From: CAVQGZ01 sp963714455
Lineage (GTDB): Bacteria; Actinomycetota; Actinomycetes; Jiangellales; Jiangellaceae
Assembly: GCA_963714455.1 (NCBI GenBank)
Contig: CAVQON010000003.1
Span: 1-64,000 of the forward strand
DNA length: 64,000 bases
Direction of reading: 5' to 3'
Shown here: in pieces, positions 8,038 to 17,388 of the stretch
Position numbering within the stretch: position 1 is the stretch's first letter
Layout: every line of letters begins with the position of its first letter
Made by a program: the position numbers and the translations under genes
Notes under the pieces: generated by a model
Database searches by the model: none
Told to the model about the DNA's origin: nothing
The model's input: only the letters and a program-made list of their open reading frames with translations

Positions 8038-9852
8038 GTGGTCGAGATCCCGGACAACATCGAGCGCCCCGATGGCGCGCCGCTCATGCCGTACGGCCAC
8101 GTCTACGCGGGAAAGGGACCGTTCAAGCGAGCCAAGCGCCGCCCGCTCCTCTACCGCACGTTGCCCCTGATCGACACACTGCGCTCGTACTCCGGTCTAC
8201 GGCTGCGCATCGATGTGCTGGCCGGGCTCACGGTGGCGGCTCTCGCCCTGCCCTCCGGCATGGCCTACGCGCAGATCGCGGGCGTGCCGATCTCGATGGG
8301 CCTCTACGGCTCGGTGCTGCCTGTCATCGCGTTCGCGCTGGTCAGCTCGTCACCGCGAGTGGTGATCGGGGCCGAGGGGACGACGTCCATCTTGGTGGCC
8401 GCCGCTCTCATCGGGACGGCCGTCAGTGGGGAGGAACGAGCCGAGCAGGCGGCCCTGCTGGCACTGCTGGTGGCGGGTGTCTACCTCGTGACGTTCGCGT
8501 TCAAGATGGGGTGGCTGGCCGACTACCTCTCGCTGCCGGTGCTGGTCGGGTACATCCACGGGGTGGCGCTGCTGCTCATCGTGGGACAGCTGCCTGCGCT
8601 GCTCGGTATCGAGGTGGACGCGGAGAACGTGGTCGGGGAGGTCACGCAGACGATCCGCGGACTCGGTGACCTGCAGCCTGAGACGGCACTCCTCGGCGTC
8701 GTGTCGCTGGTGGTCCTTGTCGTGGGCAAGCGCGTCATGCCTACGTTCCCCGGCGCGCTGGTGGTGGTGATCGCCGGCATCGTGATCTCGTGGTGGCTGT
8801 CGCTGGCCGAACAGGGTGTCGAGACGATCGGCCCGGTGCCGGCGGGTCTTCCAGGGTTCTCCCTGCCGGAGATCTCACCTGACCTGTTGTCGAGCCTGCT
8901 GCCGGCGGCCGTCGGCATCTACCTGGTGACGTTCTCCGACTCGATCCTCACGGCCCGCTCGTTCGCCGAGCGACACGGCGAACGAGTCGACGCCGACCAG
9001 GAGATGCTCGCGCTGTCGATGGGCAACCTCGCCGCCGGGGTCACCGCGGCCCTGCCCATCAACAGCAGCGGCTCGCGCACGGCGGTGAACGACGCGATGG
9101 GCTCGACCAGCCAGGTGTCGGGCCTGGCAGCAGCAGCAGGCGTCGCCTTGGTGCTCATGGTGCTCACCGAGCCCATGCAGTACTTGCCCAGCACGGTGCT
9201 TGCCGCAGTGATCATCCAGGCGTCCACCGGGCTGTTCTCGAGGCGTCAGTGGCAGGAAGTGCGGCGCATCAGTCGGTTTGAGCCTGTCATCGCTGTCGTG
9301 GCCCTCGTCGGGGTTCTGGTGCTCGGTGTGCTGCCGGCGATCGGGCTGGCGGTCGGTCTGTCGATCGTGGACGCCATCCGGCGCAGCGCCCGTCCGCACG
9401 ACGCCGTGCTGGGGTACGACCCCGAGCAGGAGCGCTACGCCGACGTCCGAGACGTCGAGCAAGCCTTCGTCACGCCGGGCGTGGTCATCTACCGCCTCGA
9501 CGACCGGCTGTTCTTCGCCAACGCGTCGTGGACGAAGCAGCGGCTGGGGGAGGCCATCGCCGCCGCCCCCTACCCGGTTGAGTGGGTGGTGTTCAACGCC
9601 GAGGCCGTGACCCACATCGACTCCACCGGCGCAGCAATGCTCGAGGACGTCATCGACGACTTGAGAGAGCGGGGCGTGACGTTCACGGTCGCCCGGCCGA
9701 AGTCGCGGGCGCGCCGACGACTGCGCGAGGCGGGGATCATCGCGCAGATCGGTGAGGAGCACCTCTATCCCACGGTGCACGCCGCGGTCGAGGCCTACGC
9801 CGATCAGCGCGACGACGTCGAGCCCGACGAGGTTGCGCTGCCCAAGGAGTAG
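8038..9852 (+). CDS. SulP-family anion transporter with C-terminal STAS domain
   Basis: A 604-residue protein starting at GTG 8038. After a soluble N-terminus, the SulP signature region LRIDVLAGLTVAALALPSGM and AYAQIAGVPISMGLYGS marks the first membrane segments. About ten to twelve hydrophobic helices follow to about residue 450. A STAS domain occupies about residues 470-575, with VEWVVFNAEAVTHIDSTG at its core. SulP proteins move sulfate, bicarbonate or other anions across the inner membrane, and STAS regulates or binds nucleotides or partners. The substrate cannot be read from the sequence. No carbonic anhydrase or sulfate-assimilation gene is adjacent. Confidence 0.93.
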   Translation: MVEIPDNIERPDGAPLMPYGHVYAGKGPFKRAKRRPLLYRTLPLIDTLRSYSGLRLRIDVLAGLTVAALALPSGMAYAQIAGVPISMGLYGSVLPVIAFALVSSSPRVVIGAEGTTSILVAAALIGTAVSGEERAEQAALLALLVAGVYLVTFAFKMGWLADYLSLPVLVGYIHGVALLLIVGQLPALLGIEVDAENVVGEVTQTIRGLGDLQPETALLGVVSLVVLVVGKRVMPTFPGALVVVIAGIVISWWLSLAEQGVETIGPVPAGLPGFSLPEISPDLLSSLLPAAVGIYLVTFSDSILTARSFAERHGERVDADQEMLALSMGNLAAGVTAALPINSSGSRTAVNDAMGSTSQVSGLAAAAGVALVLMVLTEPMQYLPSTVLAAVIIQASTGLFSRRQWQEVRRISRFEPVIAVVALVGVLVLGVLPAIGLAVGLSIVDAIRRSARPHDAVLGYDPEQERYADVRDVEQAFVTPGVVIYRLDDRLFFANASWTKQRLGEAIAAAPYPVEWVVFNAEAVTHIDSTGAAMLEDVIDDLRERGVTFTVARPKSRARRRLREAGIIAQIGEEHLYPTVHAAVEAYADQRDDVEPDEVALPKE

Positions 9853-9867
9853 CGGCGACCCGCAGGG

Positions 9868-10968
9868 CTACGGCCCCGCTGCTGACCGACGCGCAGAGCG
9901 GCGAAGGTTGGCGAGCTGGGCCTCGGTACCCACGGCGATCACGACGTCGCCAGGTCCCATCACCAAGTCTCCGGGCGGGTTCGTGACGAAGCCACCGCTG
10001 TCATGCTGACGAAGCGCCAGGATGAGCGCCCCGTCGCCCTCGTGCAGCCGGGATCGGCGGACCGTCGACCCGGACAGCCCTGACCCGGGGGAGATGGCCA
10101 CCTCTTCCAGCCGGAACTCGACGTCCGCGTCGTGCATGGCGATCTCGAGGAAGTCCACGACGTGCGGCTGCAGGGCGAACGCGGCGATGCGTGAGCCGCC
10201 GATGTGCTGGGGGTTGACCACGCGGTCGGCCCCGGCCCGGAGCAGCTTCTGCTCGGCGTCCTGTGTGCGGCTGCGCGCGATGATGACGAGGGACGGCTGC
10301 AGAGCGCGTGCGGTCAGGGTGACGTAGAGACTCGCCGCATCGGTGTCGAGGCTGGCGACGAGCGTCGTCGCTCGCTCGATGCCTGCGTGCTTGAGGACGT
10401 CGTCACGGGAGGCGTCGCCGGTGACCGCCGGGTACGGGCAGTCGACGAGGCGTTCCTCGTCGGCGTCCACGACCACCACCTGTCGCCCGGACAGTGCGAG
10501 CTGGTCAGCCGCTGCTCGCCCGACGCGTCCCCATCCGCACACGATGGCGTGGTCGTTCAGCCGGTCGATGTCGCGGTCCATGCGCCGCCTTCCCCATGCG
10601 TTGCCCAGGTACCCCTCGATGGCGAGGCCGAGCAGGGCGGTCAGCGTATAGAGCACGACACCGACGCCGACGAGGATGAGCACGATCGTGAAGACCTTCT
10701 CCGCGGTCCCGAAGGGCGTGACCTCCTCGAACCCGACAGTCGTCACCGTGGTCACCGTCTGGTAGACGGAGTCGAGAGGACTGAGGCCCAGAACGAGGTA
10801 GCCCGCCGTGCCAAGAAGAAGCACTGCACCCAGCCCGGCGAGGCTGCGACGGAAGATTCGCTGCGCCGACGGTCGGGTCTGCTCGGGCACACCCCATTTC
10901 AGCATCTCGTTGCCAGCCCGGTACGCGCTGCCGGGGCGCCGACGCGCGGGGCGCCTGCGTTCGGCCAC
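9868..10968 (-). CDS. Potassium channel protein with ion-transport pore and RCK (TrkA-N/TrkA-C) domains
   Basis: A 366-residue protein. It has one membrane segment near residues 43-62, a pore loop with selectivity filter TTVGF at residues 76-80, and a second segment (VFTIVLILVGVGVVLYTLTA). An NAD-binding RCK domain starting IVCGWGRVGRAAADQL and a TrkA-C-like tail follow. This is the two-helix KcsA/MthK-type layout, which assembles as a tetramer and gates K+ flow through ligand binding to the RCK ring. The filter has GF rather than the classic GYG, as in many prokaryotic RCK channels. The start lies 4 bases after the upstream oxidoreductase stop, so the two are probably co-transcribed. Confidence 0.92.
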   Translation of the reverse strand: MAERRRPARRRPGSAYRAGNEMLKWGVPEQTRPSAQRIFRRSLAGLGAVLLLGTAGYLVLGLSPLDSVYQTVTTVTTVGFEEVTPFGTAEKVFTIVLILVGVGVVLYTLTALLGLAIEGYLGNAWGRRRMDRDIDRLNDHAIVCGWGRVGRAAADQLALSGRQVVVVDADEERLVDCPYPAVTGDASRDDVLKHAGIERATTLVASLDTDAASLYVTLTARALQPSLVIIARSRTQDAEQKLLRAGADRVVNPQHIGGSRIAAFALQPHVVDFLEIAMHDADVEFRLEEVAISPGSGLSGSTVRRSRLHEGDGALILALRQHDSGGFVTNPPGDLVMGPGDVVIAVGTEAQLANLRRSARRSAAGP

Positions 10969-10972
10969 GACG

Positions 10973-12580
10973 TCATGCCCGCACGAAGTCGATGATGCCG
11001 GGGGCCTGGCGCAGGAGAGCGGGCCCGAGCACCGAGGCTGCCGTCACCACCCCCGACATCAGCGCCGACCCGACGCCGCAGAACAGCACGTCCTGACCCG
11101 TCAGGTACAGCCCACCGATCGGGGTGCTGGGCTTGATCCACGTCTGGGCGAAGCGTTGCGGGCTGTGCTCGATGCCGTAGATCTCACCGGTCCGGTAGCC
11201 GGCGAACTCCGTGGTGGACAGCGGCGTGGACAGCTCGTGGTAGGCCACGTTGCCCCGGGCCTTCGGCACGTGGGCGTAGACGTCGTCGAGCATGCGCTCG
11301 GCAAACTGGGCCTTGAGCTCGTCGTACTGCGCCCCTCGTCGCCGCCACGGCTCGTCCTTCCAGGTGGCGAACCACTCGTGCGGAGCGAGCGTGATCACGT
11401 CGATCGTGGACCTGCCGGGGTAGCGGCTGGACCACGACGGGTCCTTCGCCGACGGGAACGAGAGGTAGCTGAGGGGAAGGTCGGTGCTCGGTGCCGAGAG
11501 GTAGGTGGCCACGTTCGCGTCGTGGTCGTCACTGGGGTAGAGCCACAGGTTGGTCTGGCTCAGCCCGAGGTCGGCAGTCGTCCCGTGCAGCCCCACGTAG
11601 AGCCCCACGTGCGCGGCGGCCGGACGAAGCCCTGCCACCTGCGCCGGCATCGTCGACCGGGTGCCCGCCTCGGGGGGCACGAGCCGGCCGAACGTGGTGC
11701 GCAGCCCCACGTCGCTCACGACTCGGTCGGCCCGAATCTCGTGGCCGTTGCTCAGTCGCACACCGACGGCACGGTTCTTGGCCACGACGATCTGGTCGAC
11801 CTCGGCGTTGACGACCACCGAGCCACCACCGCGTTCGATGGTGGGGACGATCGTGCGCGCGATCTGCGATGCCCCGCCCACGGGAAAGCTCGCCCCGCCG
11901 AGGTAGTGCTGGGCGACGATCGCGTGCATGGCGAAGCTCGACTGCCCCGGCGGCAGCCCGTAGTCACCCCACTGCCCGGTGAGCACGGCCGCCAGTCGCG
12001 GGTCGGAGACGATGTCGGACATCACCGACCTCGTCGTACGGGAGAAGTAGTCGGTGCCGACCCGGGCGGCCACGCCACCGACGACCCGCCGCAGCGGACC
12101 GGGCAGGTACCTCGGGCCGAAGTGGGCCGGCAGGCTGGCGCTGGCCGCCCTGATGTGGCGCAGGTACTCGTCGATCTCGGCCCGCGCGTGCGGGAACGAC
12201 CTGGCCAGCTCGTCACGGAACGCCGCCGCGCCGGCCACGAAGTCGTAGGAGTCGTCGTGGATGACGACGCGGTCGTAGGTGTCGTCCATCCGCGCCCACT
12301 GCAGCTGTGAGTCGGTGATCGCGTCGAAGATGCGGCGCAGCCTGGACGCGGGGTTGTGCACCTCGCCGACGTAATGGACGCCGACGTCCCACTCGAAGCC
12401 GCGCCGTCGGTAGGAGTGCGTGAAGCCGCCGGCGGTGTAGTGCCGTTCGAGGACGAGCACCTTCTTGCCGGCCTTGGACAGCAGGGCTGCGGTGCTCAGA
12501 CCACCGAGGCCGGAACCGACGACGATCACGTCGTAGTAGCTGTCGATCGTCGCGGCGGCGTAGCGCGTGCCGACGAGCAT
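10973..12580 (-). CDS. FAD/NAD(P)-dependent oxidoreductase, retinol saturase/phytoene desaturase family
   Basis: A 535-residue protein. It has a dinucleotide-binding motif VIVVGSGLGGLSTAALL near residues 18-34 followed by VLVLERHYTAGG, as in the RetSat/CrtI/CRTISO group. The C-terminus has the conserved GGLYLTGQDVLFCGVGSAL, which closes the FAD site. Family members reduce, desaturate or isomerise polyene or other lipid double bonds. No other carotenoid genes are nearby, so a lipid-redox role is as likely as a carotenoid one. ATG 12580 has GGGAGG five bases upstream. It lies 59 bases after the aminotransferase gene and directly before the K+ channel. Confidence 0.9.
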   Translation of the reverse strand: MLVGTRYAAATIDSYYDVIVVGSGLGGLSTAALLSKAGKKVLVLERHYTAGGFTHSYRRRGFEWDVGVHYVGEVHNPASRLRRIFDAITDSQLQWARMDDTYDRVVIHDDSYDFVAGAAAFRDELARSFPHARAEIDEYLRHIRAASASLPAHFGPRYLPGPLRRVVGGVAARVGTDYFSRTTRSVMSDIVSDPRLAAVLTGQWGDYGLPPGQSSFAMHAIVAQHYLGGASFPVGGASQIARTIVPTIERGGGSVVVNAEVDQIVVAKNRAVGVRLSNGHEIRADRVVSDVGLRTTFGRLVPPEAGTRSTMPAQVAGLRPAAAHVGLYVGLHGTTADLGLSQTNLWLYPSDDHDANVATYLSAPSTDLPLSYLSFPSAKDPSWSSRYPGRSTIDVITLAPHEWFATWKDEPWRRRGAQYDELKAQFAERMLDDVYAHVPKARGNVAYHELSTPLSTTEFAGYRTGEIYGIEHSPQRFAQTWIKPSTPIGGLYLTGQDVLFCGVGSALMSGVVTAASVLGPALLRQAPGIIDFVRA

Positions 12581-12639
12581 GCGACCTCCCGGCGCCAGCC
12601 TAGGCAGCCCTCGACCCGTTGCCCGGCGTGGGGCCTGGG

Positions 12640-14058
12640 TCAGGCGCGCAGCGCCTGGGCGAGCTCGGCGTAGTGCTCGACCAGGTGGCCCATGTCGTCG
12701 TCGGTGTGGGCGAGCGAGACCAGCCACTGCTCGTCCAGCCCGGGCGGGGTGAGGACGCGCCGGTTCACCCCCCACAGCCACGACAGCTCGGCGACGCCGA
12801 AGTCGGTGGCCTTGTAGTCGCGATAGTTGCGTACAGGCGTGGTCGCCCAGGTGACGCAGCCCTTCACGCCGAGGCCGACCGTGTGGGCGGGCAGCTCGTA
12901 CTGCTCGATCACGGCCTTCAGCGCAGCCATCGCACGCATGTTGGTCGCCTCCGCGGCGTCGAGCGCGTCCTGGGTGCAGATCTCGTCCACGGCACGCGCC
13001 GCGGCCATCACCAGCGGGCTCCCGTTGTAGGTGCCGAAGTGCGCCATCCGGCCGTCGACGACGACCTGCATGATCTCGCGCTTGCCGCCGAACGCCGCGA
13101 GCGGCAGCCCACCGCCGATGCTCTTCGCGAGCGTGATCAAGTCTGGCTGCACGCCGAGGCGCTGCGCGGCCCCCGCCGGCCCGGCGGTGAGGCCCGTCTT
13201 GACCTCGTCGAAGATCAGCACGACGCCGTGGTAGTCGCACAGCGCGCGCACGCCGGCCAGGTAGCCCTCGTCGGGCAGCACGATCGCGAGGTTCTCGATG
13301 ACCGGCTCGACCACGAAGGCGGCGACCTCGTCCCCGTGCTCGGCAAGAATCCGCTCCAGCATCGCAAGGTCGTTGTAAGCGACGACGTGCACGGTGCCGG
13401 CTTCGACGTCGAAGGGCACGTCACCGATCGGTGCGTCTGCCGGCCCGATGTCGGCCAACGCCGGCTTGACCGACACCTGCAGGCCGTCGTAGCCGCCGTG
13501 GTAGCCGCCCTCGATCTTCACGATGGCCTTGCGGTGGGTGTAGGCGCGGGCCACCCGGATGGCGTACATCAGCGACTCGGTACCGGAGTTGGTGAACCGC
13601 AGCATGTCGAGCCCGAACCGTCGGCAGAACCGCTCGCTCATGTCGGTGGCCTGGGGCGACGGGGTGACGAACAGGGTGCCGGTCTCGTGCAGCGCACGCT
13701 CGACGTGCTCGACCACGACCGGGTTCAGGTGGCCGGCGAGCATCGCACCGAACCCCATCGACAGGTCGAGCATCTGTCGGCCGTCGACGTCGGTGAGCCA
13801 GGCACCTCGCGCCGACTCGATCGAGATCGGGTACGGGTCCCAGTGCTGGAACGACGAGGTGACACCGAGCGGCAGAGTCGTGCTGGCGCGCTTGTTGTGT
13901 GCACCGGAGGCGCCGGTCGACTCGGTGAAGCGCTCCCACTCCGCGGCGAGCAGCGTCTGGACCCGGTCCGGCGAGATCGGGGTCGACGTCTCGGGCAGCC
14001 ACCGGTGGGTACCCGGGTCGTGGGCCGGCCAGGTGCTGCGGGTGGCGAGCTCGGTCAT
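12640..14058 (-). CDS. PLP-dependent class III aminotransferase (glutamate-1-semialdehyde aminomutase-like)
   Basis: A 472-residue protein with the class III fold. It shows RFTNSGTESLMYAIRVARAYT (phosphate-binding region), IEGGYHGGYDG, VLIFDEVKTG (the Asp that binds the PLP pyridine nitrogen) and LITLAKSIGGGLPLAAFGG with the Schiff-base lysine. ATG 14058 has GGAGG six bases upstream. The family moves amino groups between a donor and a carbonyl acceptor, or within one substrate. The long N-terminus and the absence of neighbouring tetrapyrrole genes argue against HemL itself. It lies just upstream of the RetSat-like oxidoreductase and may share a transcript with it and the channel gene. Confidence 0.9.
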   Translation of the reverse strand: MTELATRSTWPAHDPGTHRWLPETSTPISPDRVQTLLAAEWERFTESTGASGAHNKRASTTLPLGVTSSFQHWDPYPISIESARGAWLTDVDGRQMLDLSMGFGAMLAGHLNPVVVEHVERALHETGTLFVTPSPQATDMSERFCRRFGLDMLRFTNSGTESLMYAIRVARAYTHRKAIVKIEGGYHGGYDGLQVSVKPALADIGPADAPIGDVPFDVEAGTVHVVAYNDLAMLERILAEHGDEVAAFVVEPVIENLAIVLPDEGYLAGVRALCDYHGVVLIFDEVKTGLTAGPAGAAQRLGVQPDLITLAKSIGGGLPLAAFGGKREIMQVVVDGRMAHFGTYNGSPLVMAAARAVDEICTQDALDAAEATNMRAMAALKAVIEQYELPAHTVGLGVKGCVTWATTPVRNYRDYKATDFGVAELSWLWGVNRRVLTPPGLDEQWLVSLAHTDDDMGHLVEHYAELAQALRA

Positions 14059-14164
14059 GATGCCTCCGTCGTGATGATGGACGGGTTCGCTCCCCGCAGG
14101 GGAAGGATATGACGACCGCTCCGCGCCTGGCTGCATGAACTCGAGTCGGTTGCCGAACGGTCGC

Positions 14165-14977
14165 TCATGCGTGGCCCTTCGTGGCCGTGAAGGGCCGGAT
14201 GGCGACGGCGTGCAGCCGCTGGCTCGACCGGTCGGCCAGCGGACCGATGCGCACGACGGGCTCGACAGCCTCGATGACGCGGTGCTTGCCCAGCGCCAGG
14301 GCCACGTGGTTGACCCTGCCCGTGCGGTTGCTGGTGAAGAACACCAGGTCACCGCGACGTACCTGGTTCAGGCGGATGTGGCGCAGCCCCCGGTCGGCCA
14401 GCAACGCGTCCGTGGTGCTGTAGTCGGTGGTCTGGTGCAGGCGCAGGCTCACGCCGGTGGGGTGCAGACCGGCGGCGTACATCACCTGCAGCATCAGGCC
14501 GGAGCAGTCGACTCCCCGCCGCGGCGTCCCGGCGCCTCCCCACACGTACTCGCTGCCCAGGTACCGCCGAGCTGTCTCGACCATCACCTGGACGCGCTGC
14601 TTGCGGGTGGACTGCGCCGTGGTGCGCGGGGTCTGGTTGAACGCGTCCATCCGCCACCGGCCCTTCACGCCCAACGCCCGCCAGGTGGCCCGGTTCACCT
14701 GCCCGGTCGCTGCCAGCCCGAGCGCGGCCTGCTTCTGCTGGACGATCTGTCGGATCTGCTCGTCGTAGACCTCCCAGGCCGAGTCGGGGTAGCCGAGCGC
14801 CTGGTGCAGGGCCTTGACCTTGTGCCCGGCGCTGCCGACCCGCAGCACCCACCCACCTCGGACGTCCAGTGCCGTGTCGTCCGGCAGGGTCAACGCCGAG
14901 GCGGCCCCGGCGGGTATGACCGTGGCCAACGCGACCACAGCGCTGAGCAGGAGCAGGACGACACGACGGGGGCGCAC
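14165..14977 (-). CDS. Secreted NlpC/P60 cell-wall hydrolase with N-terminal peptidoglycan-binding domain
   Basis: A 270-residue protein. It has a signal peptide (RPRRVVLLLLSAVVALATV, cleavage near residue 28), then a PG_binding_1-like helical domain at about 50-103 (VKALHQALGYPD...GLAATGQVNRATWRALG). An NlpC/P60 domain follows from about 130 to the end. The catalytic cysteine is Cys158 in GVDCSG and the histidine is His224 in RVNHVALALG. Such enzymes cut peptide cross-links in peptidoglycan outside the cell. The gene is monocistronic. An imperfect stem (AGGGCG at 14998 pairing with CGCCCT at 15033) separates it from the glycosylase gene upstream. Confidence 0.92.
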   Translation of the reverse strand: MRPRRVVLLLLSAVVALATVIPAGAASALTLPDDTALDVRGGWVLRVGSAGHKVKALHQALGYPDSAWEVYDEQIRQIVQQKQAALGLAATGQVNRATWRALGVKGRWRMDAFNQTPRTTAQSTRKQRVQVMVETARRYLGSEYVWGGAGTPRRGVDCSGLMLQVMYAAGLHPTGVSLRLHQTTDYSTTDALLADRGLRHIRLNQVRRGDLVFFTSNRTGRVNHVALALGKHRVIEAVEPVVRIGPLADRSSQRLHAVAIRPFTATKGHA

Positions 14978-15053
14978 GCCGGCGATGATGGCAGCAGAGG
15001 GCGCCGGTGTCTGCCGCCGTTGGTCCCGGCGACGCCCTTGGGGCCAGCAGTGG

Positions 15054-15848
15054 CTAGCGGCCCTGGCAGCTCGGGCACCAGAAGATGGTGCGGGCTGCCA
15101 GCTCGTCTGCCCTCACCGCCGTGCCGCATCGGCGGCACGGCAGGCCGACGCGCTTGTAGACGTAGTGCGCGTCGGTGGCCCGCGCTCGACCGCTCGGACG
15201 GTCCCGGTGCTCGCGCTCGGTGGTCACGATCCGCCCGGAGCGGGCACCGGCGCGCAGCTGTCGCACCGTGTCGTCCCACAGCCCCACCCACTCGTGCTCC
15301 GCGAGGGCGCGTGCCTCACGGTGCGGCGACAGCGCTGCGCGGTGGAGCAGCTCCGCGCGGTACACGTTGCCGATGCCGGCCACCACCGACTGGTCGAGCA
15401 GGACCGCGCCCATCGCGAGCCGGCGACGGCGAAGCTTCTCGAACGCCTGCATCGGGTCGGCATCGCGCCGCAACGGGTCGGCGCCCAGTCGGTCGTGCAG
15501 CCCCTGCTTGGTGGGCTCGTCGATCAGCCGGCACGCTGTTGGCCCGCGCAGGTCGAGGTACCCGTCGGCACCGACGAGGCGCAGCCGCACCGCACCGCGC
15601 GGGGCGGGCGCGGGTCCGTCTGCCACGGTGACCCGCCCGAAGAGACCGAGATGGACGTGCACCCACTCCTCGCCGAATCCCAGAAAGAGGTGCTTGCCGT
15701 GCGCGTCGACCCGGTCGAGGACGCGGCCGTCGATACGGGCGGCACCGTGCGCGAACCGTCCCTGCGGGCTGCTCACGACCAGCTCCTGACCGGCCAGGTG
15801 GCCGCGCACAGCGCGAGCCAGTCGGTGGATGGTGTGACCTTCGGGCAC
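15054..15848 (-). CDS. Fpg/Nei-family DNA glycosylase/AP lyase (Nei2-like)
   Basis: A 264-residue protein beginning with the invariant PEGHT. Pro2 is the Schiff-base nucleophile and Glu3 the general acid/base. It has the H2TH region (LLDQSVVAGIGNVYRAELL) and a C-terminal zinc finger with paired cysteines CRRCG and CPSCQ. This layout removes oxidised bases and nicks the abasic site. Replacement of PELPE by PEGHT points to the endonuclease VIII side of the family. It lies 69 bases upstream of the end of the photolyase-like gene and on the same strand, so two DNA-repair genes may be co-expressed. Confidence 0.95.
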   Translation of the reverse strand: MPEGHTIHRLARAVRGHLAGQELVVSSPQGRFAHGAARIDGRVLDRVDAHGKHLFLGFGEEWVHVHLGLFGRVTVADGPAPAPRGAVRLRLVGADGYLDLRGPTACRLIDEPTKQGLHDRLGADPLRRDADPMQAFEKLRRRRLAMGAVLLDQSVVAGIGNVYRAELLHRAALSPHREARALAEHEWVGLWDDTVRQLRAGARSGRIVTTEREHRDRPSGRARATDAHYVYKRVGLPCRRCGTAVRADELAARTIFWCPSCQGR

Positions 15849-15917
15849 GTGTGTCCTCGTCTGGATGGATGGGCTGTTGTCGCACGTCAGTTTCCCAGCA
15901 CCTGTGGGTCTCGCGCG

Positions 15918-17165
15918 TCAGTCGCGCGCCGGGAGGTGCTTGCGCCACGCGGAGAAGCTGCTGACCGGCCCCGCGCCTGGTCTTCTGAGCCAGGGGTACG
16001 GGTAGACGGCCGCCGGCACGATCACGTGGGCCCGTCGCGCGAAGCCGGGCACGGGGGCGAACGTGACGGCCACCGCTCGACCGGTGAGGACGTCGCGGGG
16101 ATCGCCTCGATGGATCTCGACACGACGCCGGCGCGCCGACTCGGCCAGAGTCTCGGCGAGAAAGACGAGGCGCTTGCCCGAGAGCCGCAGCCGCCGCAGC
16201 AGCGGTTCGTCGAACACGAAGACCGCGGGCAGGTCGGGGTGGGCGGCCGACGCGGGGTCGTCGTTCCCGAGCGACTCGGCAGTGAGCCAGACCGCCTCGG
16301 GACGCGCGGTGGTCTGCGGCTCGGACGGGCCCGCCGTGCGTTCGACGTCGACGTCGTGCCGCAGGTCGGGATGCGGGTCGGTGGCCGGGCCGGGGTCGGT
16401 GGTCGGCCAGTCCTCGATAGGGCAGGCCCGCGACAGCGGACACTGGCGGCACAGGCCGGGCGCACGCCTGGTGACCTGGTGGCGGCTGAACCCGTACGGA
16501 CGCCCTGTGCCGGTGCCGACGGTCCACTGCCAGCCGAGCCGGTTCGCCGCGCGGGAGCCGTCGAGCAGATGGGTGAAGAAGGCGTCCTCTCCGTCGCGCC
16601 AGCCCCAGCCCGCGCGCACGGTCCACTGCGATGCCAGCCACATACGCGTCTGGTTGCCCAGCCAACCGTCCTGCTCGAGCTCGGTGACCGCAAGGTCGAC
16701 ACAGGCCATCCCACGGTCCCACGGGTTGCTCACCTCGTGGCTCTCTCGCGGTGGCAGGTACCGCAGGGGCTGGGACAACGCAGGGCCGAGCCGTGCGTAC
16801 AGGTGGCGTGCGTACTCCTGCCACAGCAGCTCGTCGCGGTACTTCGCCACGTCGCGGGGCGGACCGCCGCCCACGTGGTGCCAGACGCGCGGCAACGTCA
16901 GCAGGTTGTGCCGGATGTAGGGCGACAGGCGGCTGGCACCGCGCCGCTGCTGCGGCCAGACCTCGTTGCGTGCCCCCGCGTACCCGGTGACGTCGAACGA
17001 GGCCAGCGCGGCGTCGGCCGCGCTCTGCCCACCCCTGAACGAGGCGCCGGCATGGATGCTCGACGGGTCTTCGGCAGCGAGGTCCGCCAGGTACGAACGC
17101 ACCCAGGCCACCTCGTCGCCGACCTCCGGCGTGGGCAGCCGGCTGCTCGCGGATGTGTCGGTCAC
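15918..17165 (-). CDS. Cryptochrome/photolyase-family protein with swapped domain order
   Basis: A protein of about 415 residues. The N-terminal 230 residues match the helical FAD-binding domain of photolyases, with ASRLSPYIRHNLLTL, LLWQEYARHLYAR, NPWDRGMACVDLAV, then DGWLGNQTRMWLASQ and LGWQWTVGTGTGR. The alpha/beta antenna-type domain normally sits first. Here a matching segment comes last (about residues 265-390: PAVFVFDEPLLRRLRLSGKR, FLAETLAESARRRRVEIHRG). Between them lies a Cys cluster, LCRQCPLSRACP. The family repairs UV dimers or senses blue light. GTG 17165 was chosen; an ATG at 17243 is in frame, and neither has a clear ribosome site. Confidence 0.85.
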   Translation of the reverse strand: MTDTSASSRLPTPEVGDEVAWVRSYLADLAAEDPSSIHAGASFRGGQSAADAALASFDVTGYAGARNEVWPQQRRGASRLSPYIRHNLLTLPRVWHHVGGGPPRDVAKYRDELLWQEYARHLYARLGPALSQPLRYLPPRESHEVSNPWDRGMACVDLAVTELEQDGWLGNQTRMWLASQWTVRAGWGWRDGEDAFFTHLLDGSRAANRLGWQWTVGTGTGRPYGFSRHQVTRRAPGLCRQCPLSRACPIEDWPTTDPGPATDPHPDLRHDVDVERTAGPSEPQTTARPEAVWLTAESLGNDDPASAAHPDLPAVFVFDEPLLRRLRLSGKRLVFLAETLAESARRRRVEIHRGDPRDVLTGRAVAVTFAPVPGFARRAHVIVPAAVYPYPWLRRPGAGPVSSFSAWRKHLPARD

Positions 17166-17388
17166 CGTGCGCGTCGAATCCGGATTGCGCCGCGGTCCCA
17201 CGACGGCGCCCACGCCGTGCGCGAGGCCGTCGTGCGTCCGCATGCCACGTACGTCGTCACCGACTGGTCTGGTGCCACCTCACCATCGTCGCCGCGCCGA
17301 CCACGCGTCGCGACCCAGGCGATGCAACTGACGCGCCCCACGGCCGTGAGCTGCCGCTCCGGGACGTGCGGCACCACCGGGTCGTTCG

